Shown here in pieces: positions 1 to 9,460 of a stretch of 64,000 bases of DNA. This stretch comes from UTCFX2 sp963726375 (GTDB taxonomy: Bacteria; Chloroflexota; Anaerolineae; Anaerolineales; UBA4823), in contig CAVSCE010000009.1 in the NCBI GenBank assembly GCA_963726375.1, positions 372,001-436,000 on the forward strand, given 5' to 3'. The notes beneath the pieces are model-generated. The model had not been told where the DNA came from. It saw only the letters and a list, made by a program, of their open reading frames with translations, and did no database searches. Both the position numbers and the translations under genes were made by a program. How positions within the stretch are numbered: the first letter of the stretch is position 1; the number at the start of each line of letters is the position of its first letter.

Positions 1-1294
1 CCTTTATCTGCTCGATGGAATGCCCAAAGGGGCATCCGGAATGGCCCATGCGGCGGCTCAACCGAAGAACATTGTTACGTGGATGAAACTCGCCCTTGCA
101 TCTGGTACAAAATCTACGAGAGGGCTTTCACGATGGGGCGGGAAGAAACTGCTGGAAGTCTTGCCGCCGCTTGATTGGAACAAAGTTGGCACCGAAACCT
201 GGGGCGATGTATTTGTCAGATGCGTAAAGTTGGCACAGGAAAAGTTGTTATCCGGGATGCTGACACGGGATCGCTGCCAAGCGAGCCGTAGACCTGGGAG
301 TCGGTCTTCCAGCCTGTACGCCAGCCGGATTGGTGGAAAGGTGATGCGGAATACCATCCCCCGGCATACAGCGAGCCGGTCTCCGAGCTGGAACGCCGGC
401 TGAAGGCGGGTGAGTTTGTCGTCACAGCCGAAGTCGCTCCGCCGTTGACAACTGCTACTAAAAAGCTGGTCTCGAATATCGAATTGGTGAAGCCATATGT
501 GGCGGCGATAAACTTCACGGACTCGCCATCGGCAACGCCGCGCATGTCCAGCTGGGCCTGCAGCACCATCGCAATCCAGAACGGAGCTGAGCCAGTGATG
601 CAGATCGCGGCGCGTGACCGGACTCGGATCGGGCTGCAAGCCGAAGTCCTGGGCGCAAACGCACTGGGGGTACGCAATATTCTGTGTCTATCCGGCGACA
701 GCATGAAGATGTCCCCCGAACCGCGCGGCCGGATGGACATTCTGGATATCGACTCGATCCAGATGCTGTGGATCTTGCGGCGGATGCGCGATGATGGCAC
801 ATACCTGGATGGGCGCTCGATGAAATTCCCCCCAAAGTATTTTCCTGGGCGCGGCAGCCTCGCCGTATGCCTCGGAACCCAGATTTCAGGCAATCCGAGA
901 GCACAAGAAAGTCAATGCCGGGGCACAGTTCTTCCAGACAAACCTGGTATTTGACCCGGATGGGTTGGAAATCTGGCTGAACGAGCTGGCCAAACGAGAT
1001 ATCCTGGATAAAGTCTACATCTTAATCGGGATCACTCCACTCAAAAACTTGAAGATGGCGCATTATATGCATCAAGAAGTGCCGGGTGTAGTCATCCCGG
1101 AGAAGCTGTTGCTAAGCGGATGGAAGCCGCTGGGGATGGCGCAGAGGAAGAAGGCGTGCAGATTGCTCTGGAGTTGATCGAAGCGATCAAGAGGAAAACA
1201 AGGTGTGCATGGCATCCACCTGATGGCAGTCGGCTGGGAAGAGATCGTACCGCGAATAATCCAGGAAGCTGGATTGGAGAAGGTGTCTGGTTAA
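1..1294 (+). CDS. metF: MetV-type zinc domain plus methylenetetrahydrofolate reductase (MetF), 5' truncated, frameshifted
   Basis: Methylenetetrahydrofolate reductase reduces 5,10-methylene-THF to 5-methyl-THF in methionine synthesis or the Wood-Ljungdahl methyl branch. The first ~150 nt (frame 1) encode the end of a MetV-like domain: NGPCGGSTEEHC, then two further cysteines and WYKIYERAFTMGREE, continuing as LLEVLPPLDWNKVGTETW in frame 2. Frame 1 resumes with GKVVIRDADTG, meets a TAG at 289-291, then reads into MetF: FTDSPSATPRMSS, MQIAARDRTRIGLQ, NILCLSGDS. Further breaks at about 860-890, 1110-1140 and 1195 lead to the C-terminal LMAVGWEEIVPRIIQ and a TAA at 1292-1294. The reading shifts but the homology does not lapse, so a single MetV-MetF fusion is plausible; two adjacent genes cannot be excluded. 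The 5' end lies outside the window. MetF identity is confident, the fusion only moderate. Confidence 0.85.
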
Positions 1295-1342
1295 AGATCG
1301 ATCCAACAGAGAACATCTGACTGCGAAACAGCCGCAAACATC

Positions 1343-1371
1343 TCGAACCAGGATGTGAACTGACTTATAAT
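1343..1371 (+). promoter_or_regulatory. Promoter for the DUF885-family gene
   Basis: TCGAAC and TATAAT are separated by 17 nt, just after the MetF stop. Transcription would begin near 1378, giving a ~55-nt leader before the ATG at 1435. The -10 is perfect, the -35 has one weak position. Confidence 0.5.
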
Positions 1372-1434
1372 ATTCTGGTGGAGGGGTGTTTGTGGCTTTT
1401 TTTGAAAACGAATATCTTGAGAGGATTCTGAACG

Positions 1435-2664
1435 ATGTTGGCGAATGATTGGATTGAGAACTACATCCTGCTGGCATTGCGGATGGATCGTGCTTTTCAA
1501 CAGGTGGATGCCGCTCCTTTCTTAGATACATATTACGGACCTGAAAAGCTGAAGACAGCCGCGACTTCTGAAGCAATTTGGGATTTCCGCAGGCTTGCAG
1601 ATCAAGCCAGTTCGCTATTAGACCGGCTCCCCAGCCTCAACCTGGACCTCAACCGGGAGATTTACCTGGCAAAGCATGTTGAAGCGCTCGAGACAATCGC
1701 CCGGATAAAATCCGGGGAGGCGATGCCATTCTTTCTTCAGCTTGAAAAAGTCTTCGACATCCAACCGGATTGGATCCCGGAGCAGGAATTTGAAGAGTCA
1801 CTCAGCCTGCTGGATCAAGCGCTGCCGGGAAAGGGTGCACTAAAAGAAAGGTATTCCGGCTGGCTTGAGAGCATTCGTCTTCCGCTTGAAAAAACCGAGC
1901 TGGTCCTCCCGATCATGGAATTGATCCTGGCAGAAGCTCGAAAGAGGACTGACAGGATTGTGCCGCTGCCGGAGGGTGAGGTGCTGGATCTGGAACCACG
2001 CCATGGGATCAATTATGGGGCTGCGAATTGGTATCGAGGAATGTATCGATCGCGCCTGGAGCTCAACCTGGATCGACCCGTCTACCCATTTTTACTGCTT
2101 TACCAGATGTGCCACGAAGGATACCCGGGACACCATACTGAATCATGCCTTAAAGAATTGCATATCTATCGAGAGAAGGGATTTCAGGAGCAGTCAGTCT
2201 TCTTCTCGCTCGGTCCCCAGCTCTTGATAGCTGAAGGGATTGCATCGCTGGCGCCAGAGATGATTTTCAATTACCAGGAAGCCGCAGATTGGCTCCAGGA
2301 AGAAATTCTTCCTCTCGTTGGCAATACTCATGTTGATGGCGACCTCGCCCTGATATTAAAAGCCTTCTCGGTCGTCTCGCCTGACGACCTGAGCAGCAAT
2401 CTCGCAACTCTGATCGAGGCTGGGCGTTCGATGGAAAATATTCTGGAATACGCGATGACTTATTCGGCATTCCCTGAAGCGCAGCTCCGCAGCTACCTTC
2501 CGTGGTTGGATTTACCTCTCGCAAGGTTATATGCCTTTACCTATTCGCACGGCAAGCGTTTAATCAGACCATTTCTCGAAGGGCCGCAGCGGAATAATGT
2601 GATTCGCCGGCTGCTGACGGAACAGGTTGTACCATCCCGCTTATATACTATGAGTATCACTTGA
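1435..2664 (+). CDS. DUF885-family putative zinc metallopeptidase
   Basis: A 409-aa intact protein. Around residue 223 it has HEGYPGHH, matching the HExxPGHH-type zinc motif of the DUF885 family, with a glutamate-containing stretch LIAEGIASLAPEM about 35 residues later that could supply the third ligand. The family is mostly uncharacterised, and proposed members act on peptides. There is no signal peptide, so it is probably cytoplasmic. A weak GAGAGGATT precedes the ATG by a few bases. It has its own promoter and stands alone between metF and the following gene pair. The family is assigned from the motif and length; activity and substrate are unknown. Confidence 0.7.
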   Translation: MLANDWIENYILLALRMDRAFQQVDAAPFLDTYYGPEKLKTAATSEAIWDFRRLADQASSLLDRLPSLNLDLNREIYLAKHVEALETIARIKSGEAMPFFLQLEKVFDIQPDWIPEQEFEESLSLLDQALPGKGALKERYSGWLESIRLPLEKTELVLPIMELILAEARKRTDRIVPLPEGEVLDLEPRHGINYGAANWYRGMYRSRLELNLDRPVYPFLLLYQMCHEGYPGHHTESCLKELHIYREKGFQEQSVFFSLGPQLLIAEGIASLAPEMIFNYQEAADWLQEEILPLVGNTHVDGDLALILKAFSVVSPDDLSSNLATLIEAGRSMENILEYAMTYSAFPEAQLRSYLPWLDLPLARLYAFTYSHGKRLIRPFLEGPQRNNVIRRLLTEQVVPSRLYTMSIT

Positions 2665-2683
2665 AAAATATGTGTTTCATCAG

Positions 2684-2712
2684 TTGTCTGGCGGTTCAAT
2701 CTCCCGTACAAT
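2684..2712 (+). promoter_or_regulatory. Promoter for the 421-aa gene and GDH-CBS gene
   Basis: TTGTCT, 17 nt spacer, TACAAT. The predicted start of transcription is about 2719, leaving an ~87-nt leader that ends in a strong GGAGG at 2797-2801, five bases before the ATG at 2806. Confidence 0.6.
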
Positions 2713-2805
2713 AAGAAAGACTAGCCTTGACGAAAAAAATCGATGCGCCAGGCAAAAAAGCAAAACATTTCACAAAAAGATCGTTTCGGATCGATAGGAG
2801 GAATA

Positions 2806-4071
2806 ATGGAGAACGAACTGCGGCGGCTCTTGAAAATCCCATATGACCGGCTGGATGATATCAATGCTGTTTTACTGGACCCAGATATGCGGGTGGTCGA
2901 TGAGTTTCTCTCAGTCGTATCGAAATATGGGACGCCGGAAGAGATCAACCGCAAGGCGGCACAGGCCGGCGCGTATTCGAACCTGATCAAACAGGTGCAG
3001 GAAACAAAGCCGGAATACCTGGAAGATCTGCGCTGGTTGGAGGAGCAGCGGGAGAAACATCGCTTTATCCCGGTTGCGGACTACCGCAGAAAGGTGCTTG
3101 GTGACCGGGCGGACCAGATGTCCTTTGCGGATGATTTCGCAGTCACGCTGGAGATCAGCGCAACACAATATTTCCCGTGGGTCATCGAGATCGCAAAGCG
3201 TTCGATTGCTGAGCAAAAGCTGATGCCCGGCCGATTTATCAAGGTCCGAAAGATGAAGGAACAGGAGCTGGACGGCGACCTGCCGGCGATCGCAGCTGCA
3301 ATGCAGATTGTTGGTGCAAGTTATGTCGAAACGCTTGACACCAAAGGGACGGACGGCTCGAATGTCCATCTGGGTGGGCCGGCGACGATCACGGGATATT
3401 TTGGTGGGATAGGCCAGCCAAATCAATACCCGCTGAAATGGCTGGATGAATACCTTTATTATTACACCCATTTTGGTGTTCGACAGGTTTTGAACATCAA
3501 TCCTGGCACAGTCCTCGTGGGCTACCTGCTTTATCGAATTGGGGTCGATATCGAATTCAAGATTTCCGTTTTCATGGGCAACGACAACCCCTATGCAGGC
3601 TTGTGGACCCTGTTGGGTGCGAAGCTGTTTTCGAGAGACGACGGCACATCCCCATTGATCGGTTTCAATTGGAGCAATTCGATTAACAATGAGACCATGG
3701 AAATTACCGCTCAGTTTCGAAAAATGTTGGGTTTTGAAGACGTCGTCCGCTTCGAACATCACATCACTGAAACCTGGAAGAGCATCGTGCGCCAGCCTTA
3801 TAACCGGCGAGAGGAGCTGACCCAGATTGCCGACCACGTCAGAAATATTTCTGCCAAACATGAGGGCGGCGATCCGGAAACCGAGGTCACTCGAGAACAT
3901 CCTTCAGACATCATGGACTATTTTCGAGAGAAAAGCGAAGTCATCGCCTCTGGCGATTGGAGCGCATTGGAACAAAATTTTATTGATAAATGGGAGTCTG
4001 TGAACAATACTGCCTGGGCGCTGACTGAAAGCGGGCTTTCTTTCGTCGCAGCCCAAAACCTGCACCTCTGA
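2806..4071 (+). CDS. Conserved protein of unknown function, upstream of glutamate dehydrogenase
   Basis: 421 aa from the ATG at 2806, chosen because GATAGGAGGAATA lies directly upstream; an in-frame ATG at 2743 has no ribosome site. Soluble, no signal peptide or membrane segment. The middle has well-defined patches (LDTKGTDGSNVHLGGPAT, FGGIGQPNQYP, NINPGTVLVGYLLYR, FMGNDNPYAG), and the second half carries a conserved-looking SINNETMEI. The alternation of short hydrophobic strands and helices resembles a TIM-barrel enzyme, but I cannot name the family. It ends 31 nt before the GDH-CBS gene on the same strand and shares its promoter, so a role in amino-acid metabolism is an inference from context only. 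Confidence 0.75.
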   Translation: MENELRRLLKIPYDRLDDINAVLLDPDMRVVDEFLSVVSKYGTPEEINRKAAQAGAYSNLIKQVQETKPEYLEDLRWLEEQREKHRFIPVADYRRKVLGDRADQMSFADDFAVTLEISATQYFPWVIEIAKRSIAEQKLMPGRFIKVRKMKEQELDGDLPAIAAAMQIVGASYVETLDTKGTDGSNVHLGGPATITGYFGGIGQPNQYPLKWLDEYLYYYTHFGVRQVLNINPGTVLVGYLLYRIGVDIEFKISVFMGNDNPYAGLWTLLGAKLFSRDDGTSPLIGFNWSNSINNETMEITAQFRKMLGFEDVVRFEHHITETWKSIVRQPYNRREELTQIADHVRNISAKHEGGDPETEVTREHPSDIMDYFREKSEVIASGDWSALEQNFIDKWESVNNTAWALTESGLSFVAAQNLHL

Positions 4072-4102
4072 TCAATCGACTGAGAAAGACTGGAGCTTTA
4101 CG

Positions 4103-5974
4103 ATGATCCCAAAGAAGATGGAAGCATTTCTGCGCGCCCGGCTGCCCGAGCAGACCTGGGCGAATCGATTGGTCTGCGAGGGCGATCTCTGCTTTATGGA
4201 GTTCACTGCCTCAGACATCGATCGCTTGGCCCGGCTTGGAATTGATGTCGATGAGCTGGGACCGTACCTGGTGGTCTGCATGTGGGACGAGTTGGCTTCG
4301 CTCGAAGTTGGCGGCTACCTTGTGGTGGATAACATGGCAATGGGGCGTCCAGCAATGGGGGGGATCCGCATGCTTCCGGATTTGACTCCCGCAACGGTGA
4401 GCGGGCTGGCTCGGGGGATGACCATGAAGAACGCCGCTTCCAATCTCCCATTCGGAGGGGGAAAGGTAGGGATTCTCGCTGAACGCAGCCTGACCCGGGA
4501 AGAGCATAACGAGGTGGTTCGAAGGTTTGCCCGCCTCCTGGCACGTTACAAAACAATTTTCCTACCTGGACCGGATGTCGGGACAGACGATGCCGACATG
4601 AAAACGATCGCAATAGAAAACGGGCTGGACACTGTCGTTTCAAAGCCGGCGGACATGGGCGGCAGTCGGGTCGACCAGCTTGGGGCAGCAGCTGGTGGTT
4701 TGGTGATTGCATTGAAATCGCTGCTGGATGAAATGCCCAGGCTGCGCGGCCTGCAGCAATTTACAGATATGCAGATCCCGCGTGTCGAGGATCTGACGAT
4801 CCTGGTGCAGGGATTTGGGGCGGTCGGTGCGCATACAGCCCGTCAAATCAATGATCAGCTCTTTTCAGCGAAAGTCATTGGGATCAGCGACGCGCTCGGT
4901 TATTTGTATGATCTGAAGGGCTTGCCTGTTGACGAATTGTTTGAGCTTCGTCGCGACCGCATTTCTGTCACTCGCCCATATTTCACTGAGAAACTCGTCT
5001 CGGATCATTGGGGTGTCTCGAGCACGAAATTCTGCAGCGCGTCAAACGACTTGCTGAGGGAATTGGCATTCTGCCTTATCCCTGCTTCGCCGATCTCGAA
5101 TTACCTGGACCTGGATGAATCCTCACAGCCGAGCATGACCGTGGACCGGATGGGAAAATGGACTGTGATCATTGAAGGTGCAAATACTTATACACCGGAA
5201 AAAACCCGCAGGGCAGCCAGGCTTCGGATGGAGCGCGAAGTTTATCGGCAGCGAGGAGTGCTGATCGCGCCAGATTTTCTGGTTAATTCCGGTGGGGTGA
5301 TCTTCGCCGCCCAGGATCAGCTAATCAAGACCCCGAGTCACCTGCGCATCCCGAACGAGATGCTTGGGGATCGACCTTCAGTTGAGGAATGGCTGCTCGA
5401 GCATGCCGAGGACTTAAGCTTACTGGCGGATCATCGCCGAAAAGCGGCGGAAAAAGCTCGCGAAGAAGTGATTCGCAGTAATATGCGTGAATTTATTGAA
5501 ATGCTGGTCGGAGATCCGGATTTGCTGCCCAGTGAAGCCGCAGAAACCATCAGCATCAATCGCGTGGTGAGGCGAGAGGCAGACCACACGGCTGCAGAAA
5601 TTATGGTACCAATCCCAACGATCACTCAAGAGCGGGCGATCCGCGATGCAGCTGCGCTGTTGGTCGAGTCGAAGTGCTCGATCCTTGCAGTGGTTTCAGA
5701 AGGAAATCAGCTGGTTGGGATCGTGACGGATTGGGATGTCACTCGTTCGACAGCAGAGGGGGTCAGCAAAAAACAGCCGCTGTCTCTCATTATGACGAAG
5801 GAAGCAATCTGTGTTCAACCGGAAGAAAAGATCCTGAGTATGATCCGCAAGCTGGAATATCACGAGATCAGCGCGATGCCGGTCGTTGAGAATGGGATCG
5901 TTCTGGGGATGGTGAGCACGGATTTGCTGGCCGAGAGGACACTGCTCCGGCTGCTGCAAAATCAAAGGGAATAA
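4103..5974 (+). CDS. Glu/Leu/Phe/Val dehydrogenase with C-terminal CBS domain pair
   Basis: A 623-aa protein. Residues ~1-490 are a glutamate-dehydrogenase-family enzyme: substrate site GRPAMGGIRM, catalytic-lysine region LPFGGGKVGI, PGPDVGTDDADM, and a Rossmann segment ILVQGFGAVGAHTA, followed by VIIEGANTYTP and FLVNSGGVIFA. It would deaminate an amino acid to the 2-oxoacid with NAD(P)H formation, or the reverse. Residues ~500-618 form two CBS repeats (AEIMVPIPTITQ...IVTDWDVTRS and LSLIMTKEAICVQ...LGMVSTDLL), which typically bind adenine nucleotides. The usual GDH length is 410-450 aa, so the extra ~130 residues are the CBS pair. This implies allosteric control by energy charge, an inference. 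RBS GGAG 10 nt upstream of the ATG. Substrate (glutamate or other) is not decided. Confidence 0.88.
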   Translation: MIPKKMEAFLRARLPEQTWANRLVCEGDLCFMEFTASDIDRLARLGIDVDELGPYLVVCMWDELASLEVGGYLVVDNMAMGRPAMGGIRMLPDLTPATVSGLARGMTMKNAASNLPFGGGKVGILAERSLTREEHNEVVRRFARLLARYKTIFLPGPDVGTDDADMKTIAIENGLDTVVSKPADMGGSRVDQLGAAAGGLVIALKSLLDEMPRLRGLQQFTDMQIPRVEDLTILVQGFGAVGAHTARQINDQLFSAKVIGISDALGYLYDLKGLPVDELFELRRDRISVTRPYFTEKLVSDHWGVSSTKFCSASNDLLRELAFCLIPASPISNYLDLDESSQPSMTVDRMGKWTVIIEGANTYTPEKTRRAARLRMEREVYRQRGVLIAPDFLVNSGGVIFAAQDQLIKTPSHLRIPNEMLGDRPSVEEWLLEHAEDLSLLADHRRKAAEKAREEVIRSNMREFIEMLVGDPDLLPSEAAETISINRVVRREADHTAAEIMVPIPTITQERAIRDAAALLVESKCSILAVVSEGNQLVGIVTDWDVTRSTAEGVSKKQPLSLIMTKEAICVQPEEKILSMIRKLEYHEISAMPVVENGIVLGMVSTDLLAERTLLRLLQNQRE

Positions 5975-6018
5975 TTGGCGCAAATTTCGAAAAAACGCAT
6001 ATCGACAATGCGCATAGC

Positions 6019-6060
6019 CACTACCGACCTGACTGAAGAAATGAAGTCAGGTCGGTAGTG
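6019..6060. terminator. Perfect 16-bp hairpin between convergent genes
   Basis: CACTACCGACCTGACT at 6019-6034 is exactly complementary to 6045-6060, with a 10-nt loop. It lies between the plus-strand GDH-CBS gene and the minus-strand oxidoreductase gene. No T run follows immediately on either strand, so it may stabilise 3' ends or act as a weak bidirectional terminator. Confidence 0.55.
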
Positions 6061-6070
6061 CATTAAACTG

Positions 6071-7067
6071 TCATTCAATTTCTGCCAGGTCGACGAGCTT
6101 ACCAGTACGGGCGGATTCATACAGCGCGAGGGCAGTCTTGACATGGTTGCGTGTCTCATCCAGCGTGAGATAGGGCGGTGTGCCTTCCAGGATAGAATTA
6201 TTCATATCGACGACCTCGCCAAGATACAGCTCCTCGTCTGGAACTGCAATCTCGATCGGTTCCCCAACATTGGGGAAGAATGTCAGTCGGCGCTGAATGT
6301 CCATCGCTGTGAAAGGCCGCGAAAATGTCAGGCGGCCGAGTGTGCCGACGAGCTCGAAATAAATATTGAATTCCGTGCGGAAAGAAGAGGAGATTTGGGC
6401 AAAACGGTCGCCAGGGTACTGCATCTGGCCGACGAAAGTTTCATCGACGCCGGTGTCTCCCACCCACTGCATCGCGAATACTCGGATCGGCGGACCACCG
6501 AACAGGTATTGCGCCATACTAAGGGGATAAACTCCAACATCCCAAAGGCTGCCGCCGCCCCACTCTGCGACCAATCGGACGTCTTTCCGGTCGGTGGTCA
6601 GGAAGCTGAATGTCCCGTTAGCATGGCTCAGCTCGCCCAGGTTGCCGGCTCGAACAAACTCACCGGCTATCTTAGCCTGCGGGTGGAATCGGTACATGAA
6701 GGCTTCCGTGAGGATTTTTCCTGTCTGACGACTTGCCAGGATCATCGCATCCACCTCGGCAAGCGATAATGCAAACGGCTTTTCGCAAAGCACGTGGATC
6801 CCTGCTCGCAGCGCTTTTACAGCCCATTCAGCGTGAAGGTGGTTGGGGAGGCTTATGTAAACTGCGTCGATCTTTCCGGAATTGAGCATTTCCTGATAGC
6901 TGCCGAATGCGAGCGGGATTTCCCACTCCTTAGCATATTCTTGGGCGCGAGCTGAAGTGCGGCTCGCGACAGCGATGAGCTCGCCGCGCTCGAGAGTCCC
7001 GGATGGGAGGGATCAGCTTGCGGTTGATGGCTGCTGTGGAAAGCAAGCCCCAGCGTACTTTATCCAT
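6071..7067 (-). CDS. Gfo/Idh/MocA-family NAD(P)-dependent oxidoreductase, frameshifted
   Basis: A sugar-type dehydrogenase family with an N-terminal Rossmann fold. The N-terminus MDKVRWGLLSTAAINRKLIPP starts at 7067 after a clear AACGGAGG ribosome site. A break near 6990-7005 moves the frame, after which ERGELIAVASRTSARAQEYA and then IDAVYISLPNHLHAEW and the family hallmark CEKPFALS follow. The C-terminal half has the usual GGGSLWDVGVYPLSM. Total ~330 aa, standard for the family. Substrate unknown. It is a single gene, convergent with GDH-CBS. Confidence 0.82.
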
Positions 7068-7153
7068 TATTAACCTCCGTTGAAAATGATGCTTGTTTAT
7101 GTTCTGGATAATAAATTAAAAAACCGAAACCCAAAAGCTAAATACCGATTTAA

Positions 7154-7792
7154 TCAGGGCGGAATTGGGACGATTAATTCTTCGGTCTGGATGATCAGCG
7201 CCTGCAGCGATGCATGCGATGCCTCGGAAAGTGCTGACTTAAATCCAGGATAGGTTTCAACTGGCATTTTTACTGTGAGGGTGACGTCAGCCCCAAAATC
7301 TTGGGATGCCGTCTGCCCGCCGTGTGCCTTGATCATGAGCTGCAGGCGCTCATACCATGGATATGGCGCCGCAATCAGGAAGGTATGGGTTGGGACCTTG
7401 CGAGCGCGCGGCAGAACTTTCAAGAGTTCCCGGACGGAATCGCCGTAGGCTCGCACAAGCCCACCGGTTCCGAGTTTTGTGCCGCCAAAGTAACGTGTGA
7501 CGACCAGTGCGATGTCTCCAAGATTGCTGCCGGTCAGCACGGCCAGAGCCGGGCGTCCGGCGGTCCCGGAAGGCTCGCCGTCATCGCTGCAGTGGGTGAT
7601 CACAGATGACCCATATCCAATCATAAAAGCAGGGACATTGTGCGATGCATCGCTGAATTCCGCCCGGATCCGGCTGATAAATCCACGCGCCTCTTCGACG
7701 CTGAAAGCTGGAGACGCGGTTGTGATAAATTGCGAATTAAGCACAGTCAACTTCACCCAAGTCTGTTCAGCTGGGATTGGATACGAGGGCAT
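7154..7792 (-). CDS. YigZ/IMPACT (UPF0029) family protein
   Basis: A 212-aa intact protein. The family signature region is visible: HNVPAFMIG, CSDDGEPSGTAGRP, and LVVTRYFGGTKLGTGGLVRAY. The C-terminal ~70 residues form the DUF1949-type domain. Bacterial members are cytosolic proteins, possibly nucleic-acid or ribosome associated; E. coli YigZ function is unsettled. Start at 7792 is supported by a TATAAT box only 8 nt upstream and absence of a Shine-Dalgarno sequence. It precedes the tRNA-Asp gene divergently. Confidence 0.88.
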   Translation of the reverse strand: MPSYPIPAEQTWVKLTVLNSQFITTASPAFSVEEARGFISRIRAEFSDASHNVPAFMIGYGSSVITHCSDDGEPSGTAGRPALAVLTGSNLGDIALVVTRYFGGTKLGTGGLVRAYGDSVRELLKVLPRARKVPTHTFLIAAPYPWYERLQLMIKAHGGQTASQDFGADVTLTVKMPVETYPGFKSALSEASHASLQALIIQTEELIVPIPP

Positions 7793-7800
7793 AGGAAGTT

Positions 7801-7806
7801 ATTATA
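7801..7806 (-). promoter_or_regulatory. -10 box for yigZ, leaderless type
   Basis: On the minus strand TATAAT ends 8 nt before the ATG at 7792, so transcription would begin at or within two bases of the start codon. No convincing -35 was seen. Confidence 0.45.
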
Positions 7807-7851
7807 ACCTTCAATCACACGGTCGGACCATCCAGCAGACTTGTTTAGGGC

Positions 7852-7880
7852 TTGACGCTGAGGTACCGGTATGGTAAACT
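7852..7880 (+). promoter_or_regulatory. tRNA-Asp promoter
   Basis: TTGACG, 17 nt spacer, TAAACT. The start of transcription is predicted near 7887, seven bases before the mature tRNA 5' end. Confidence 0.7.
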
Positions 7881-7893
7881 ATCGCCCGCGCAT

Positions 7894-7970
7894 GGTCCCG
7901 TGGTGTAGCGGCCAAACATGCGGCCCTGTCAAGGCCGAGATCGCGGGTTCAAATCCCGTCGGGACCGCCA
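7894..7970 (+). tRNA. tRNA-Asp (GTC)
   Basis: A full cloverleaf can be drawn by hand. The acceptor arm GGTCCCG pairs with CGGGACC (7960-7966), followed by a G discriminator and an encoded CCA (7968-7970). The anticodon loop CTGTCAA gives GTC, aspartate. The T arm is CGGGTTCAAATCCCG. The gene has its own promoter upstream and a terminator directly after it. Confidence 0.97.
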
Positions 7971-7976
7971 ACGAAG

Positions 7977-8005
7977 AAAAACCCTGTCACAACGGCAGGG
8001 TTTTT
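7977..8005 (+). terminator. Rho-independent terminator of tRNA-Asp
   Basis: AAAAACCCTG and CAGGGTTTTT form a 10-bp stem around a 9-nt loop, and the 3' arm supplies the T run. It ends 35 nt after the CCA of the tRNA. Confidence 0.88.
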
Positions 8006-8051
8006 CATTTCGTGTGATTCCAAAAAAGGATGCGTTCATGGATTTTACCTG

Positions 8052-8057
8052 TATAAT
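8052..8057 (+). promoter_or_regulatory. -10 box for glycerate kinase gene, leaderless type
   Basis: TATAAT is followed by only six bases before the ATG at 8064. There is no Shine-Dalgarno sequence. The -35 region is not convincing. Confidence 0.45.
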
Positions 8058-8063
8058 TAATTG

Positions 8064-9460
8064 ATGATCGAGATTATGCTCGATGCGCGCAGCATCAAAG
8101 AATCAATTCATGCTCCGCAGGTGGATGCTGTCCTTCAAGCGGCTTTGGCTGCGGTCGATCCGTACGAAGCGGTCAAACGTGCTGCAAGCGGTGGCGGCAG
8201 CGATAAAGCCGCAGAAGGGCTCTCAACCGACATTGTAAAATACAACCATATCTATCTCGTCGGTTTTGGGAAGGCCGCTTTTCCGATGGCACAGGCTTCA
8301 GAAGAAATCCTGGGAAATCGGCTCACTGCCGGGGTGATCATCACGAAATACGGACACGACCTGCCTGCAGGTCATCTCGAAACGTCTTGAACGGACACGT
8401 GTCTTCACAGCTGGCCACCCTCTGCCTGATCGGGAAGGGATATCTGGCACCCAACAGATCGTAAAACTTGTTGAATCTGCTCAAGAAGGTGATCTGGTGA
8501 TCTGTCTGGTCTCTGGCGGCGGATCAGCCTTGCTGACATGGCCTGTCGATGGGATCAGCCTGGAAGACCTGCAGGAGCTGACGATATACGCTCCTGCGCT
8601 GTGGGGCGAATATCAACGAGATCAACACGCTTCGCAAGCATCTCGACCGAATTAAAGGTGGCGGGTTGGCGCGATTCTCGTCTCCATCAGAGCTGCGAGC
8701 GCTTGTCCTTTCTGATGTAATTGGCGATCCGCTCGACGTGATCGCCTCCGGACCGACGGTTCCGGATCCATCAACCTTCTCCGACTGTCTGGCAATCCTG
8801 GAAAAATATGGGATTGAAGGCAGAAAATTTTCTGCAGTCCGAGATCATCTGGCTCGAGGCGCGGCTGGCGAAGAACCGGAAAGTATGAAGCCCGACGACC
8901 CAATTTTCGGGCGGGTCAAAACGGTCCTGATTGGATCCAACTCGATTGCAGCACATGCTGCGGTCGATAAGGCTCGCGCACTGGGATTCCACTCCCAGGT
9001 TCTCACAACCAGCATGCAAGGCGAAGCGCGTAAGGCTGGTGCAAAAATTGCTGCGCTTGCTCGCAGGATCGCTCTCGTCGGGAAACCGCTGCCAAGGCCG
9101 GCCTGCCTGGTCTTCGGAGGGGAGACGACCGTGACGGTCCGTGGGGACGGAAAAGGTGGGCGAAACCAGGAGGTCGCCCTGGGTGCAGTTGAAGGTCTTT
9201 CCGGTCTCAGCAGCATGATTCTGGTCTCATTCTCGACGGACGGCGGGGATGGACCGACGGATGCGGCTGGTGCCGCGGTCACCGGTGATACCCTGAGGCG
9301 TGCTGCATCCATCGGATTGGATCCTCAGGACTATCTTCGAAGAAACGACTCTTATAATTTCTTCGATCCACTCGGTGATCTCCTCCGAACTGGACCCACC
9401 CAGACAAATGTCAACGATCTGTCTTTTTTGTTCGCATTCTCTGAAAATTCCCGGGTTTAA
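8064..9460 (+). CDS. Glycerate 2-kinase (GckA/DUF4147 type), frameshifted
   Basis: Phosphorylates D-glycerate to 2-phosphoglycerate with ATP, feeding glycolysis. The N-terminal part to ~8385 contains HIYLVGFGKAAFPMA and GVIITKYGHDLP. After a break at ~8385 the next frame reads FTAGHPLPDREG and LVICLVSGGGSALL. A second break near 8590-8610 leads to NEINTLRKHLDRIKGGGLA, then LSDVIGDPLDVIASGPTVPD, LVFGGETTVTVRGDGKGGRNQE and FSTDGGDGPTDAAGA, the canonical C-terminal motifs. Combined length ~465 aa is a little above the family's usual 420-450. All conserved blocks are present, so the breaks look like indel errors. Start at 8064 (or TTG 8061) fits the -10 box. Confidence 0.87.

Noticed and set aside
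58..893. Minus-strand ORFs opposite metF
   Set aside because: They are long only because of codon bias on the other strand; they lack ribosome sites and show no protein-like motifs, while the plus strand shows strong MetF motifs.
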